64,000 bases of DNA from Bifidobacterium choloepi (GTDB taxonomy: Bacteria > Actinomycetota > Actinomycetes > Actinomycetales > Bifidobacteriaceae), in assembly GCF_010667615.1 (NCBI RefSeq), contig NZ_VYSG01000002.1:295848-359847 (forward strand), read 5' to 3'. The notes below the pieces were generated by a model. That model saw nothing but the letters and a program-made list of their open reading frames with translations. It was not told where the DNA came from and ran no database searches. This document shows positions 36,207 to 45,777 of the stretch, in pieces (within the stretch, counting starts at the first letter, position 1; each line of letters opens with the position of its first letter). Position numbers and translations under genes: made by a program.

Positions 36207-37589
36207 ATGGCTGACATCAACGACATTCCCACCGAACCGACCGGAGCGCCCGGCGTCGACGTGGCCGGCATGGACGGCGGCGCGGCCGCGGGCGGCGACG
36301 TGCGCGAGGCGATCGAGGTGACGGGCGAGCGCGGCGCCGAATGGCTCGGCAGCTACCGCGACGTCCACATGAACGTGTTCGGCACGCCGCTGCGCGTGAT
36401 GGACCACGGCGAGGGCGTGCACCTGTGGGACGTCGACGGCAACGAATACCTCGACTTCCTCGCCGGCATCGCCGTCAACTCGCTCGGCTACGCCCACCCG
36501 GCCTGGGTGAAGGCCGTCGCCGACCAGGCCGCCAAGGCCGCCCACGTCTCGAACTACTTCGCCACGCCGGTCCAGATCGAACTGGCCGCCAAGCTCGTCG
36601 AGATCGCCGGCGCGCCCGAGGGCTCGCACGTCTACTTCGGCAACTCCGGCGCCGAGGCGAACGAGGCCGCGCTCAAGCTCGCCAAGCTCTACGGCCGCAC
36701 GCTCGACAACGCCGCCCCGCACTTCGGCGAGAAGCCGGCCCGCATCCTCGCGCTGACGCACGGCTTCCACGGCCGCACGATGGGCGCGCTGTCGGCGACG
36801 TGGAAGCCGGCCATCCGTCGCCCGTTCCAGCCGCTCGTTCCCGACATCGAATTCGTCGAGGCCGGTTCGCTCTGCGCCATGCACGACGCGTTCGCTCGGA
36901 CCGGACAGGGCCCGTACGGCAAGGGACCCGTCGCCGCCGTCATCATGGAACTCGTTCAGGGCGAGGCGGGCGTGCTGCCGATGGACGCCGACTACGTGAA
37001 GGGCGTGCGCAAGCTGTGCGACGACAACCACGCGCTGCTCATCATCGATGAGGTGCAGACCGGCATCGGCCGTACCGGCTCGTGGTTCGCGTTCCAGCGC
37101 GAGGACCTCGGCGGCGTCACGCCGGACGTCGTCTCGTTCGCCAAGGGCGTGGCCGGCGGCTTCCCGATGGGCGGCATCATCGCGTTCGGTCAGGAGACCT
37201 CCGACCTGTTCACGCCCGGCTCGCACGGCTCGACGTTCGCCGGCAACCCGCTCGGTGCCGCCGCCGGCCTGGCGACGATCCGCACGATCGAGTCCGAAGG
37301 CCTCGTCGACAACGCCGAGGAACGCGGCGAACAGCTGCGCGCGGCGCTGCGCGAATGCGGCAACCCGCTATTCAGGGAAGTCCGCGGACGCGGCCTGCTC
37401 AACGCGATCGTGCTGGCGCACCCGTGCGCCCACGCCGCCGCCGACTGGGCCCTCGAGCACGGCCTCATCGTCAACGCCGTCGCGCCGGGCGCGCTGCGCC
37501 TCGCCCCGCCGCTGATCGTGACGGCCGACGACATCGACGCCGCCGTCGCGATCCTGTCCCGGATTCCGGCCGATCTGCCGGACGACTGA
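36207..37589 (+). CDS. argD: Acetylornithine aminotransferase
   Basis: ArgD is the PLP-dependent transaminase of N-acetylornithine synthesis. The 460-residue protein has a ~45-residue acidic, Gly/Ala-rich N-terminal extension before the core start MNVFGTPLRVMDHGEGV. Core motifs are FLAGIAVNSLGYAHP, YFGNSGAEANEAALKLAK, THGFHGRTMGALS, LLIIDEVQTGIGRTG and the Schiff-base lysine in VSFAKGVAGGFPMGG. It follows argB after 63 bases and belongs to the arg cluster. Confidence 0.95.
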   Translation: MADINDIPTEPTGAPGVDVAGMDGGAAAGGDVREAIEVTGERGAEWLGSYRDVHMNVFGTPLRVMDHGEGVHLWDVDGNEYLDFLAGIAVNSLGYAHPAWVKAVADQAAKAAHVSNYFATPVQIELAAKLVEIAGAPEGSHVYFGNSGAEANEAALKLAKLYGRTLDNAAPHFGEKPARILALTHGFHGRTMGALSATWKPAIRRPFQPLVPDIEFVEAGSLCAMHDAFARTGQGPYGKGPVAAVIMELVQGEAGVLPMDADYVKGVRKLCDDNHALLIIDEVQTGIGRTGSWFAFQREDLGGVTPDVVSFAKGVAGGFPMGGIIAFGQETSDLFTPGSHGSTFAGNPLGAAAGLATIRTIESEGLVDNAEERGEQLRAALRECGNPLFREVRGRGLLNAIVLAHPCAHAAADWALEHGLIVNAVAPGALRLAPPLIVTADDIDAAVAILSRIPADLPDD

Positions 37590-37705
37590 CGGGACCGCCC
37601 GTCGGCGGGGGAGAAGCGGCCCCTTTTTGGAACGGAACGGACATCGCGGCGGGAAACGCGAAATAATGGCCGTTCCGACGAATGTGAAGAAAGTAAGGAG
37701 ATGAC

Positions 37706-38671
37706 ATGGCCGGACAGCTGCGCCACATGCTGCGCGACGACGACGTCAACCACGACGAGCAGAAGCAGATCCTCGAACTCGGCATGAAATTCCGCGGGAA
37801 TCGTTTCTACCATCGTCCGTTCGAGGGGCCGCAGGGCGTCGCGGTCATCTTCGACAAGCCGAGCACCCGCACCCGCTCGAGCTTCTCGATCGGCGTGGCG
37901 GAACTCGGCGGCTATCCGCTCGTCATCGACAAGTCGGGCTCCCAGCTCGGCCGCGGCGAGCCGGTCGCGGACACCGCCCGCGTGCTCACGCGCATGGCCT
38001 ACGGCATTGTCTGGCGCACGTTCGAGCAGTCCCGCGTCGAGGAGATGGCGAAGTACGCGACCGTGCCGGTCGTCAATGCCCTGACCGACGACTTCCATCC
38101 GTGCCAGGTCCTCGCCGACTTCCTGACGATCGCCCAGTTCAAGGGCGGCGTCGACAGCCTCGAGGGCATGACGATCGCCTACCTCGGCGACTCGGCGAAC
38201 AACATGGCCAACTCCTACCTGCTCGCCGGCGCGGTCGCCGGCATGCACGTGCGCGTGGCCGGCCCGAACGGCTTCCTGCCGCGCAGGGACATCGTCGAGG
38301 ACGCCGAACGCCTTGCCGACGGGAACGGCGGCTCGATCCTCGTGACCACCGACGCGAGGGAAGCCGTGAAGGACGCCGACTGCGTCTTCACCGATACCTG
38401 GGTCTCGATGGGCGAGGAAGGCGAATACGCCATCCGCTCCAAGCCGTTCTGGCCGTATCAGGTCAACGACGAGCTCATGGCTCTCGCCAAGCCCGACGCG
38501 CTGTTCCAGCACTGCCTGCCCGCCTACCGCGGCAAGGAGGTCACCGCCTCCGTCATCGACGGGCCGCAGTCGGTCGTCTGGGACGAGGCCGAGAACCGCC
38601 TGCACGCCCAGAAGGCGCTGCTGACATGGCTGATCGGCCAGCAGCGCGGCGACGACACGCTGCTGAGCTGA
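37706..38671 (+). CDS. argF: Ornithine carbamoyltransferase
   Basis: ArgF makes citrulline from ornithine and carbamoyl phosphate. The 321-residue sequence has the carbamoyl-phosphate loop [11 protein letters not shown], the ornithine-side segments [21 protein letters not shown] and DTWVSMGEE, and the conserved [17 protein letters not shown] precedes the ATG. The 116-base gap from argD has an AT-richer segment (GAAATAATGG) and may hold a secondary promoter. The family includes catabolic ArcB, but its place in the biosynthetic cluster supports ArgF. Confidence 0.96.
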   Translation: MAGQLRHMLRDDDVNHDEQKQILELGMKFRGNRFYHRPFEGPQGVAVIFDKPSTRTRSSFSIGVAELGGYPLVIDKSGSQLGRGEPVADTARVLTRMAYGIVWRTFEQSRVEEMAKYATVPVVNALTDDFHPCQVLADFLTIAQFKGGVDSLEGMTIAYLGDSANNMANSYLLAGAVAGMHVRVAGPNGFLPRRDIVEDAERLADGNGGSILVTTDAREAVKDADCVFTDTWVSMGEEGEYAIRSKPFWPYQVNDELMALAKPDALFQHCLPAYRGKEVTASVIDGPQSVVWDEAENRLHAQKALLTWLIGQQRGDDTLLS

Positions 38672-38748
38672 CGGAAGAATCGTTCACGATTCATCCGTCC
38701 GGCGCGGCCCGGACATCCACCACGAACTCCCGACGACGAAAGGACAGC

Positions 38749-39288
38749 ATGACAGCGGCAACGGAAGCGAACGGCTCCACTGCGGCCGGCGCGTTCAGCA
38801 ACGGCCGGCCCGGCACGAGGACGGCGAGGCTGTCCGCGATCGAGCAGGCGCTGATGACGCACGTCGTCACGTCGCAGTCCCAGCTGTCGTCCATCCTGGC
38901 GGCGCAGGGGATCGAGGTCACGCAGGCCACGCTGAGCCGCGACCTTGACGAGATGAACGCGACGAAGACGAGGATGCCCGACGGCACCGTCGCCTACACG
39001 CTCGACGACCAGCCGCCGAGGCGCTTCGCCGACTCCGGCGTCGACGAGAAGGCCGAGGCGCACATGGCCCGCGTCCTGTCCGGACTGGTGACGTCGGTCG
39101 CCCGCGCGAACAACCTGATCGTCGTGCACACGTCGAGCGGCGCGGCCCAGTACGTCGGTTCCGTCATCGATCGGCAGACCGTCGCCGGCGTCCTCGGCTG
39201 CATCGCCGGCGACGACACGGTGATGATCGTCTGCTCCGACGACGACGTCGCCGCCGCCCGCGCCGACTGGCTGCTCAACATCGCGTAG
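38749..39288 (+). CDS. argR: Arginine repressor
   Basis: ArgR binds ARG boxes as an arginine-bound hexamer. The 179-residue protein has an N-terminal winged helix ([29 protein letters not shown]) and a C-terminal arginine-binding and oligomerisation domain ([34 protein letters not shown]). The first ~27 residues are an extra polar leader. GAAAGGA precedes the ATG. It lies between argF and argG, and ARG-box-like sites precede both argC and argG, which fits autoregulation within the cluster. Confidence 0.95.
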   Translation: MTAATEANGSTAAGAFSNGRPGTRTARLSAIEQALMTHVVTSQSQLSSILAAQGIEVTQATLSRDLDEMNATKTRMPDGTVAYTLDDQPPRRFADSGVDEKAEAHMARVLSGLVTSVARANNLIVVHTSSGAAQYVGSVIDRQTVAGVLGCIAGDDTVMIVCSDDDVAAARADWLLNIA

Positions 39289-39316
39289 ACGCGCGCCGGC
39301 GACGGACTACCAAGAC

Positions 39317-39353
39317 TGCATAAATATACACAGCGTTGTATATAGTTTGGCAT
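39317..39353 (+). promoter_or_regulatory. ARG-box-like operator and promoter upstream of argG
   Basis: TGCATAAATATACA (39317-39330) is a close ArgR-type site. A weaker copy, TGTATATAGTTTGGCATA, starts at 39337, again 20 bases on. TATAGT (39341-39346) is a likely -10, so the strong box covers the -35 position. This gives argGH a regulated promoter of their own. Confidence 0.7.
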
Positions 39354-39372
39354 ATCAATACCGAAAGGGAAC

Positions 39373-40614
39373 ATGATGACCGACAAGAACCGCATTGTGC
39401 TGGCGTATTCGGGAGGCCTGGACACCTCCGTCGCCATTCCGTATCTCAAGGACCGTACCGGCAAGGACGTCGTCGCCGTCTCGCTCGACGTCGGCCAGGG
39501 CGGCGAGAGCCTCGAGACGATCAAGGAGCGCGCGCTGGCCTGCGGCGCCGTCGAGAGCTACATCGTCGACGCGCGCGACGAGTTCGCCAACGAATACTGC
39601 ATGCTGGCCCTCAAGGCCAACGCGATGTACGAGGACGTCTACCCGCTCGTCTCCGCCATCTCGCGCCCGCTGATCACCAAGCACCTCGTGCGCGCCGCCC
39701 ACCAGTTCGGCGCCGACACGATTGCGCACGGCTGCACCGGCAAGGGCAACGACCAGGTCCGCTTCGAGGTCTCGATCCAGTCGATCGACCCGACGCTCAA
39801 GGCCATCAGCCCGATCCGCGACCTGTCGCTGACCCGCGACGTCGAGATCGCCTACGCCAACGACCACGACCTGCCGATCACGCAGACCGAGAAGTCGCCG
39901 TTCTCCATCGACCAGAACGTCTGGGGCCGCGCCATCGAGACCGGCTTCCTCGAGGACCCGTGGAACGCGCCGACGAAGGACTGCTACTCCTACACCGACG
40001 ATCCGGACTTCCCGCCGGTCGAGGACGAAGTCGTCATCGAGTTCAGGCAGGGCGTCCCGGTGAAGATCGACGGCCGCGACGTCACGCCGCTGCAGGCCAT
40101 CGAGGAAATGAACCGCCGCGCCGGCGCCCAGGGCATCGGCCGCGTGGACCTCATCGAGGACCGCCTCGTCGGCATCAAGTCCCGCGAGCTCTACGAGGCG
40201 CCGGGCGCCGTCGCGCTGATCACCGCGCACCGCGAGCTCGAGAACTGCTGCCTCGAGCGCGAGCAGCACCGCATCAAGCGCATGATCGACAAGCGCTGGG
40301 GCGAGCTCGTCTACGACGCGCAGTGGTTCTCCCCGGCCGTCAAGTCGCTCAACGCCTTCATCGAGGACACCCAGCAGTACGTCTCCGGCGAGATCCGCAT
40401 GGTCATGCACGGCGGCCGCGCCGTCGTCGTCGGCCGCCGCTCGGACAGCTCGCTGTACGACTACAGCCTCGCCACCTACGATTCCGGCGATTCGTTCGAC
40501 CAGAACGCCTCGAACGGCTTCATCGAAATCTACGGCCTGCCGAGCAAGGTCGCCGCCGCCCGCGACGTCAAGTTCGGCAACGGCATCGAGGTGCCGAAGA
40601 ACACCGTCGAGTAG
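39373..40614 (+). CDS. argG: Argininosuccinate synthase
   Basis: ArgG joins citrulline and aspartate with ATP. The 413-residue protein has the PP-loop [18 protein letters not shown], then [15 protein letters not shown], the citrulline and aspartate contacts, and EGIEV-like [13 protein letters not shown] at the C-terminus. Two adjacent in-frame ATGs (39373, 39376) follow GAAAGGGA; either may start. It has its own ARG-box promoter. Two hairpins separate it from argH. Confidence 0.96.
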   Translation: MMTDKNRIVLAYSGGLDTSVAIPYLKDRTGKDVVAVSLDVGQGGESLETIKERALACGAVESYIVDARDEFANEYCMLALKANAMYEDVYPLVSAISRPLITKHLVRAAHQFGADTIAHGCTGKGNDQVRFEVSIQSIDPTLKAISPIRDLSLTRDVEIAYANDHDLPITQTEKSPFSIDQNVWGRAIETGFLEDPWNAPTKDCYSYTDDPDFPPVEDEVVIEFRQGVPVKIDGRDVTPLQAIEEMNRRAGAQGIGRVDLIEDRLVGIKSRELYEAPGAVALITAHRELENCCLEREQHRIKRMIDKRWGELVYDAQWFSPAVKSLNAFIEDTQQYVSGEIRMVMHGGRAVVVGRRSDSSLYDYSLATYDSGDSFDQNASNGFIEIYGLPSKVAAARDVKFGNGIEVPKNTVE

Positions 40615-40620
40615 CCGTCG

Positions 40621-40675
40621 GCCCGCAGGGCGTCCCGACGCGCGGGCCGGTTCTTCCTCGCGGAGGAATCGGCCC
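40621..40675 (+). terminator. Two overlapping hairpins between argG and argH
   Basis: GCCCGC (40621-40626) can pair with GCGGGC (40642-40647). A stronger stem joins 40644-40657 with 40662-40675 over 14 pairs, two of them G-U, around TCGC. The two stems share bases 40644-40647, so they could be mutually exclusive. The element may reduce read-through into argH. TTGACC at 40684 hints at a fresh promoter. Confidence 0.5.
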
Positions 40676-40745
40676 GTATCATGTTGACCGTATTGGAACT
40701 GAACGATTCTTCCGCCAGATGCTGGCCGGAACAAAGGAGTTTGAG

Positions 40746-42233
40746 ATGGCAGACAATGCAGCCGAGCAGGAGCACCTCGCACTGTGGGGAGGACGGTTCT
40801 CGTCCGGCCCGTCGCCCGAACTGGCGCGGCTGAGCAAGTCGACGCAGTTCGACTGGCGCCTGGCTGACGACGACATCGCCGGATCGCGCGCGCACGCCCG
40901 CGCGCTCGGCCGCGCCGGGCTGCTGACGGCCGACGAGCTGCAGCGCATGGAGGAGGCGCTCGACGAACTGCAGCGCCGCGTCGACTCCGGCGCATTCGCG
41001 CCGATCGAGGACGACGAGGACGAGGCGACGGCGCTCGAGCGCGGACTCATCGACATCGCCGGCGACGAGCTCGGCGGCAAGCTGCGCGCCGGCCGCTCCC
41101 GCAACGACCAGATCGCCTGCCTCATCCGCATGTGGCTGCGCCGCCAGGCTCGCGTCATCGCCGGCCAGCTCCTCGACCTCGTCGACGCTCTGATCGGACA
41201 GGCGCAGGCCGCCGGCCGCACCGTCATGCCCGGCCGCACGCACATGCAGCACGCCCAGCCGGTGCTGCTCGCGCACCAGCTCATGGCCCACGCGTGGCCG
41301 CTGCTGCGCGACGTCAAGCGCCTCGTCGACTGGGACGCGCGCATCGACCGCAGCCCGTACGGTTCCGGCGCCCTCGCCGGCAACACGCTCGGCCTCGACC
41401 CGGTCGCCGTCGGCCGCGAACTCGGCTTCTCCGAAGTGACGGCCAACTCGATCGATGGCACCGCCTCACGCGACCTCGTCGCCGAATTCGCGTTCGTCGC
41501 CGCGATGGCCGGCGTCGACATCTCGCGCCTGTCCGAGGAAATCATCATCTGGAACACGCAGGAATTCGCCTTCGTGCGCCTCGATGACGCCTACTCGACC
41601 GGCTCGTCGATCATGCCGCAGAAGAAGAACCCGGACATCGCCGAGCTCGCCCGAGGCAAGGCAGGCCGCCTGATCGGCGACCTGACCGGCCTGCTCGCCA
41701 CGCTCAAGGGCCTGCCGACCGCGTACGCCCGCGACCTGCAGGAAGACAAGGAAGCCGTCTTCGACCAGGTGGACACGCTCGAGGTCGTCCTGCCGGCGTT
41801 CACCGGCATGGTGCGCACGATGGTCTTCGACCACGACCGCCTCGAGGCCGAGGCACCGACCGGCTTCGCACTGGCCACCGACATCGCGGAATGGCTCGTC
41901 AAGAACGGCGTCCCGTTCCGTCACGCCCACGAACTCTCCGGGGCGTGCGTCAAGATCGCCGAGGGCCGCGGCGTGGAACTGTGGGACCTGACCGACGACG
42001 ACTACGTCTCCGTGTTCGGGGACTTCCTGCCGGCCGAGACGGCCGTCCAGGTGCGCTCGGTGCTGTCGACGGAAGGCTCCGTCGCCGCCCGTAACGGCAA
42101 GGGCGGCACGTCGCCGCAGCGCGTGCGCGAACAGATCGCCGCCGCCCGCAACGAAGTCGACCAGCTGCGCGTCTTCGCGAAGGGCAGCAGCGACGGCAGC
42201 GCCTACAAGACGCCGGAAAGCCTGCTCAAGTAG
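40746..42233 (+). CDS. argH: Argininosuccinate lyase
   Basis: ArgH splits argininosuccinate into arginine and fumarate. The 495-residue protein has [20 protein letters not shown], the substrate loop [28 protein letters not shown] and the family signature [12 protein letters not shown] holding the catalytic Ser. It is slightly long because of inserts in the C-terminal region. AAAGGAG precedes the ATG at 40746. The same frame is open far upstream through argG, but that part is out of the argG frame and not coding. Confidence 0.96.
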   Translation: MADNAAEQEHLALWGGRFSSGPSPELARLSKSTQFDWRLADDDIAGSRAHARALGRAGLLTADELQRMEEALDELQRRVDSGAFAPIEDDEDEATALERGLIDIAGDELGGKLRAGRSRNDQIACLIRMWLRRQARVIAGQLLDLVDALIGQAQAAGRTVMPGRTHMQHAQPVLLAHQLMAHAWPLLRDVKRLVDWDARIDRSPYGSGALAGNTLGLDPVAVGRELGFSEVTANSIDGTASRDLVAEFAFVAAMAGVDISRLSEEIIIWNTQEFAFVRLDDAYSTGSSIMPQKKNPDIAELARGKAGRLIGDLTGLLATLKGLPTAYARDLQEDKEAVFDQVDTLEVVLPAFTGMVRTMVFDHDRLEAEAPTGFALATDIAEWLVKNGVPFRHAHELSGACVKIAEGRGVELWDLTDDDYVSVFGDFLPAETAVQVRSVLSTEGSVAARNGKGGTSPQRVREQIAAARNEVDQLRVFAKGSSDGSAYKTPESLLK

Positions 42234-42269
42234 GCGCGCGGACACTGTCAACTGTCTCTGACACAATGG

Positions 42270-42300
42270 GGGCGGCCGGAACGTGACGTTCCGGCCGCCC
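42270..42300 (+). terminator. 15-bp perfect hairpin between argH and tyrS
   Basis: Arms 42270-42284 and 42286-42300 are perfectly complementary around a single central base. It lies about 35 bases after argH and 30 before the tyrS ATG, followed by GATTT. It probably ends the arg cluster. Because a promoter-like ACAATG is just upstream, it could instead lie in the tyrS leader. Confidence 0.65.
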
Positions 42301-42331
42301 GATTTACAACAAAACAAGAGGTACATCACTC

Positions 42332-43660
42332 ATGGCTCACGTCATCGATTTCAAGGAGGCGGGGTTCGACTCCCTGCTGGACGAACTGGAATGGCGCGGG
42401 TTGGTTTCCCAGTCGACCGACCGGGAACGACTCGCCGCGGCGTTGAACGGAGAGCCCATCACCTATTATTGCGGCTTCGATCCGACGGCCGCGTCGCTGC
42501 ACATCGGCAACCTCGTGCAGCTCATCAACATGCGCCACTTGCAGGCGGCCGGCCATCATCCGATCGCCCTCGTCGGCGGCGCCACCGGTCTCATCGGCGA
42601 CCCGCGCCAGTCCGGCGAGCGCGTGCTCAACTCGAAGGACATCGTCGCCGAATGGGCCGCGCGCCTGAAGAACCAGATCGGCGGCATCCTCGAGACCGAG
42701 GGCAACAACCCGGTCCAGTTCGTCTCCAACTACGACTGGACGGCGAACATGAACGTCATCGACTTCCTGCGCGACGTCGGCAAGAACTTCCGCATGGGCA
42801 CGATGCTCGCGAAGGACACCGTCGCCCGCCGCCTCAACTCGGACGAGGGCATTTCGTTCACCGAGTTCAGCTACCAGGTGCTGCAGGGCAACGACTTCCT
42901 GCACCTGTACGACGAATACCACTGCACGCTCGAGCTCGGCGGAAGTGACCAGTGGGGCAACCTCACCAGCGGCCTCGATCTCATCCACAAGGTGCGCGGC
43001 GTCGACGTCAACGTCTTCACCAGCCCGATCATCACCGACGCGCAGGGCAAGAAGTTCGGCAAGTCCGAAGGCAACGCGATCTGGATCGACGGCTCGATGC
43101 TCAGCCCGTACCGCTTCTACCAGTTCTGGTACAACCGTCCGGACGCGGAGATGGAAAGCCTGCTCAAGGCGTTCACGTTCCTGCCGAAGGCCGAGATCGA
43201 ACGTCTCGTCGGCGAGAGCAAGACGAACCCGGGCGCCAGGGAGGCCCAGCGAGTGCTCGCCTGGGAAGTCACGAGCTTCGTGCACGGCGAGCAGGCGACC
43301 GAGGCGGCCATCGAGGCGTCGCAGGCGCTGTTCGGCCGCGGCGATCTCGCGTCGATCGACGCGGACACGCTCGAGGCGGCCCTCGACGGTCTCAAGGTCG
43401 AGGACGAGGCCGGCGTCAAGGCCTTCGCGAAGGCCGAGCCGGGCCTGCGCGTGGCCGAGGCCGGCGTGCGCGCCGGACTGTTCAAGTCGATTTCCGACGG
43501 CCGCAAGCTCATCAAGTCGGGCGGCGTCTACCTGAACAACACGCGCGTCGAGGACGTCGACGCCGTGCTCGCCGACGGCGACTTCCTGCAGGGCCGCTTC
43601 GCGCTGCTGCGCCGCGGCAAGAAGGCACTCGGCGCCCTCGAGTTCGGTCCCGCTCTCTGA
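42332..43660 (+). CDS. tyrS: Tyrosyl-tRNA synthetase
   Basis: TyrS charges tRNA-Tyr. The 442-residue class-I enzyme shows [19 protein letters not shown] (HIGN motif), [24 protein letters not shown] and [12 protein letters not shown] (KFGKS motif). A C-terminal S4-type RNA-binding domain includes [18 protein letters not shown]. It begins the block tyrS - TPR protein - HAD - tlyA that is also found in Mycobacterium. It ends at a hairpin terminator. Confidence 0.97.
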   Translation: MAHVIDFKEAGFDSLLDELEWRGLVSQSTDRERLAAALNGEPITYYCGFDPTAASLHIGNLVQLINMRHLQAAGHHPIALVGGATGLIGDPRQSGERVLNSKDIVAEWAARLKNQIGGILETEGNNPVQFVSNYDWTANMNVIDFLRDVGKNFRMGTMLAKDTVARRLNSDEGISFTEFSYQVLQGNDFLHLYDEYHCTLELGGSDQWGNLTSGLDLIHKVRGVDVNVFTSPIITDAQGKKFGKSEGNAIWIDGSMLSPYRFYQFWYNRPDAEMESLLKAFTFLPKAEIERLVGESKTNPGAREAQRVLAWEVTSFVHGEQATEAAIEASQALFGRGDLASIDADTLEAALDGLKVEDEAGVKAFAKAEPGLRVAEAGVRAGLFKSISDGRKLIKSGGVYLNNTRVEDVDAVLADGDFLQGRFALLRRGKKALGALEFGPAL

Positions 43661-43671
43661 GCGGACCATTG

Positions 43672-43713
43672 GCCGGGGCGGTCCGTTCGCCGATGCGGAC
43701 GGGCCGCCCCGGC
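43672..43713 (+). terminator. Terminator after tyrS
   Basis: GCCGGGGCGGTCCGT (43672-43686) pairs with 43699-43713 over 15 positions with one G-U pair and a 12-base loop, just past the tyrS stop. Confidence 0.75.
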
Positions 43714-43823
43714 TTGCGTCGAATCGTTCGACGATTGTCCGGCAGTTGCCGCCGGACACGATTCTTCCGGCCGACCGGCCGTTCCCTTTATCGCGCAAAA
43801 CGGCGTGGTGACGGGACGAATCG

Positions 43824-43829
43824 CTAAAC
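43824..43829 (+). promoter_or_regulatory. -10-like TAAACT upstream of the RG-rich gene
   Basis: GCTAAACTGG resembles the TAGANT hexamers seen elsewhere. The leader would be about 90 bases, ending in AAGGAAC before the ATG at 43924. Confidence 0.4.
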
Positions 43830-43923
43830 TGGCAACCACAGGGTTTTACAGCAAGTCAATGACGGCGCCGGCCCCCGCGGATGCGACGGGACCAGGACGG
43901 CACCGGAGAACGTAAGGAACATC

Positions 43924-45657
43924 ATGGCAGAGGAAAGCGGACGTCACGGCAACGGCAACGGCGGTCGCCGTTCGTACGGCAACGGTCACGGCGGCTCCGG
44001 TCGCGGCAACGGCGGCTACCGCGGTCGCGGCAACGGCGGCCGCAAGTTCGGCGGCAACCGCAACGGCTCCGGCCGCGGCGGCAACTTCCACCGCAACGGC
44101 GGCGGCTTCAAGCGCAACAACGGCCAGCGTCGCGACGAGCGCGGCGACTCGGCTTCCGAGGACGGCGAGGGCGGCCAGCGCCGCTCCTACGGCAACCGTC
44201 CGTACGGCAACCGCGGCAACCGCGACTTCTCGAACGGCGGCCGCGGCGGCAACCGTCGTTACGGCAACGGCAATGGTCGTGGCGGCTACGGCCACGGCGG
44301 CCCGCGTCGTCACGACGACCGCGACTTCAACCGCGACGACCGTCGTGACGGTGGCCGCGACTACAACCGCGGCGACCGCGACCGTCGCGACGAGCGCGGC
44401 AACCGTTCCTACGGCGGCCACTCCAATGGCGGCAACCGCCACTACAACGATCATGGCAATGGCGGCTACCGCGGAGGCAAGGGCGGCGGTCGTTCCGACC
44501 GTCGCGACGACCGTCGCAATGACCGCCGCAACGAGCATGGCGATCGTCCGCAGCGCCGCGAGTTCACTTCCGAGGAGAAGCAGCAGTACCGCGAGCAGAA
44601 GCGCCACGAGTACATGTCGCATTCGCGTCGCAACTCCGACGGCACCGTCAGCTTCCCGTCGCAGAATCCGTACACCGACCGTCGCCAGGGCGAGCCGAAG
44701 ATGCCGGCCGGCCTCGAATGGAGCATGCTGAGCAAGGACGAACGCGAACGCCTGCGCGGCCTGTCGAAGGAACACGCCGAGAACATCGGCCTGCACATCC
44801 TCGCCGCGTTCACGCTCGAGGAAAGCGACCCCGACTGGGCGCTGGCGCATGCCAAGTGGGCGGCGCAGCAGGCCTCCCGCATCGACTTCACCCGCGAGAC
44901 GCTGGCGCTCGTCTCCTACCGCCAGGGCGACTACAAGCTCGCGCTGCGCGAATTCAAGACCGCCTACCGCATGAACGGCTACCTCGACTACTTGCCGTTC
45001 ATCGCCGACTGCGAACGCGGCCTCGGCGAACCGAAGAAGGCGATCGAGCTGGCCCAGTCCGACGACGCGAAGAAGCTGCAGGGCGAGGCGAAGGTCGAGA
45101 TGTTCCTCGTCTACGCCGGCGCACTCGCCGACCTCGAGATGTGGAACCAGGCCATCGAGATCGTCTCGAAGCTCGTCCACTCGAAGGGACTGCCGGGCGA
45201 ATACAAGATGCGCGCGCTGCAGGCCGAGCAGTACTTCCTCGAGCAGTCCGGCCGCTCCGACGAGGCCGTCGCGCTCGACGAGATGCTCGACAAGTTCGAG
45301 GACCAGTTCGCCGACGTCGAACCCGACGAGAACGACGACACGTTCGTCGTCGACTACGACGTCGAGGACCTGCCCGAGGACCTGCAGGCCAAGCTCGGCG
45401 TGACGAAGGACGACGCGCAGTACGCCCCGTTCGACAACGAGTCCGGCGTCAACATGGACGACGAGACGCGCAACGACGAGGAAGAGCAGCTCGCCGGCGC
45501 CGAACTCGACGAGGAACCGGCGAAGATGGCCGAGGACAACGACGAGATGGACGAGGAAGGCACGATGGGCGATCCCGACCTGTCCGACGAGGACGACATC
45601 CGCCAGGAAGCGGAAGTCGGCGACGTCGAGGAGCAGATCAAGGAAGAGCTCGAGTAG
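43924..45657 (+). CDS. RG/Asn/Gly-rich protein with a C-terminal TPR-like domain
   Basis: The 577-residue protein has two halves. Residues 1-215 are low-complexity, dominated by Arg, Gly, Asn and Tyr with many RGG-, RSYG- and GNR-type units (NGGYRGRGNGG, RRSYGNRPYGN), typical of RNA-binding or phase-separating tails. The rest is a helical-repeat domain: PAGLEWSMLSKDERERLRGL, LAHAKWAAQQASRIDFTRE, GDYKLALREFKTAYRMN, GEPKKAIELAQSD. The last ~80 residues are strongly acidic. The helical part corresponds to the TPR protein beside tyrS and tlyA in Mycobacterium (Rv1691 type), function unknown. The oppositely charged ends could interact. RNA binding is inference. Confidence 0.85.
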   Translation: MAEESGRHGNGNGGRRSYGNGHGGSGRGNGGYRGRGNGGRKFGGNRNGSGRGGNFHRNGGGFKRNNGQRRDERGDSASEDGEGGQRRSYGNRPYGNRGNRDFSNGGRGGNRRYGNGNGRGGYGHGGPRRHDDRDFNRDDRRDGGRDYNRGDRDRRDERGNRSYGGHSNGGNRHYNDHGNGGYRGGKGGGRSDRRDDRRNDRRNEHGDRPQRREFTSEEKQQYREQKRHEYMSHSRRNSDGTVSFPSQNPYTDRRQGEPKMPAGLEWSMLSKDERERLRGLSKEHAENIGLHILAAFTLEESDPDWALAHAKWAAQQASRIDFTRETLALVSYRQGDYKLALREFKTAYRMNGYLDYLPFIADCERGLGEPKKAIELAQSDDAKKLQGEAKVEMFLVYAGALADLEMWNQAIEIVSKLVHSKGLPGEYKMRALQAEQYFLEQSGRSDEAVALDEMLDKFEDQFADVEPDENDDTFVVDYDVEDLPEDLQAKLGVTKDDAQYAPFDNESGVNMDDETRNDEEEQLAGAELDEEPAKMAEDNDEMDEEGTMGDPDLSDEDDIRQEAEVGDVEEQIKEELE

Positions 45658-45670
45658 TTTTCGACGATAT

Positions 45671-45761
45671 CCGGCGGCTGCCGCCGGACCACGACCGCGA
45701 GGCGGCGACGGCACGTGCCGTCGCCGCCGTCGCATGCCGGACGGCCGCCGACGCCGTCCGG
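45671..45761 (+). repeat. Three tandem hairpins between the TPR and HAD genes
   Basis: The 120-base spacer is almost all palindromic: 45671-45687 (CCGGCGGCTGCCGCCGG), a perfect 28-base palindrome without a loop at 45701-45728, and CCGGACGGC (45737-45745) with GCCGTCCGG (45753-45761). The AAGGAG of the next gene follows immediately. Terminator plus leader structure is the simplest reading. Confidence 0.6.
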
Positions 45762-45777
45762 ACCAAGGAGACACAAC

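Noticed and set aside
39336..40745. Upstream extension of the argH frame through the argG region
   Set aside because: argG is certain in another frame; argH starts at 40746 with a good ribosome-binding site.
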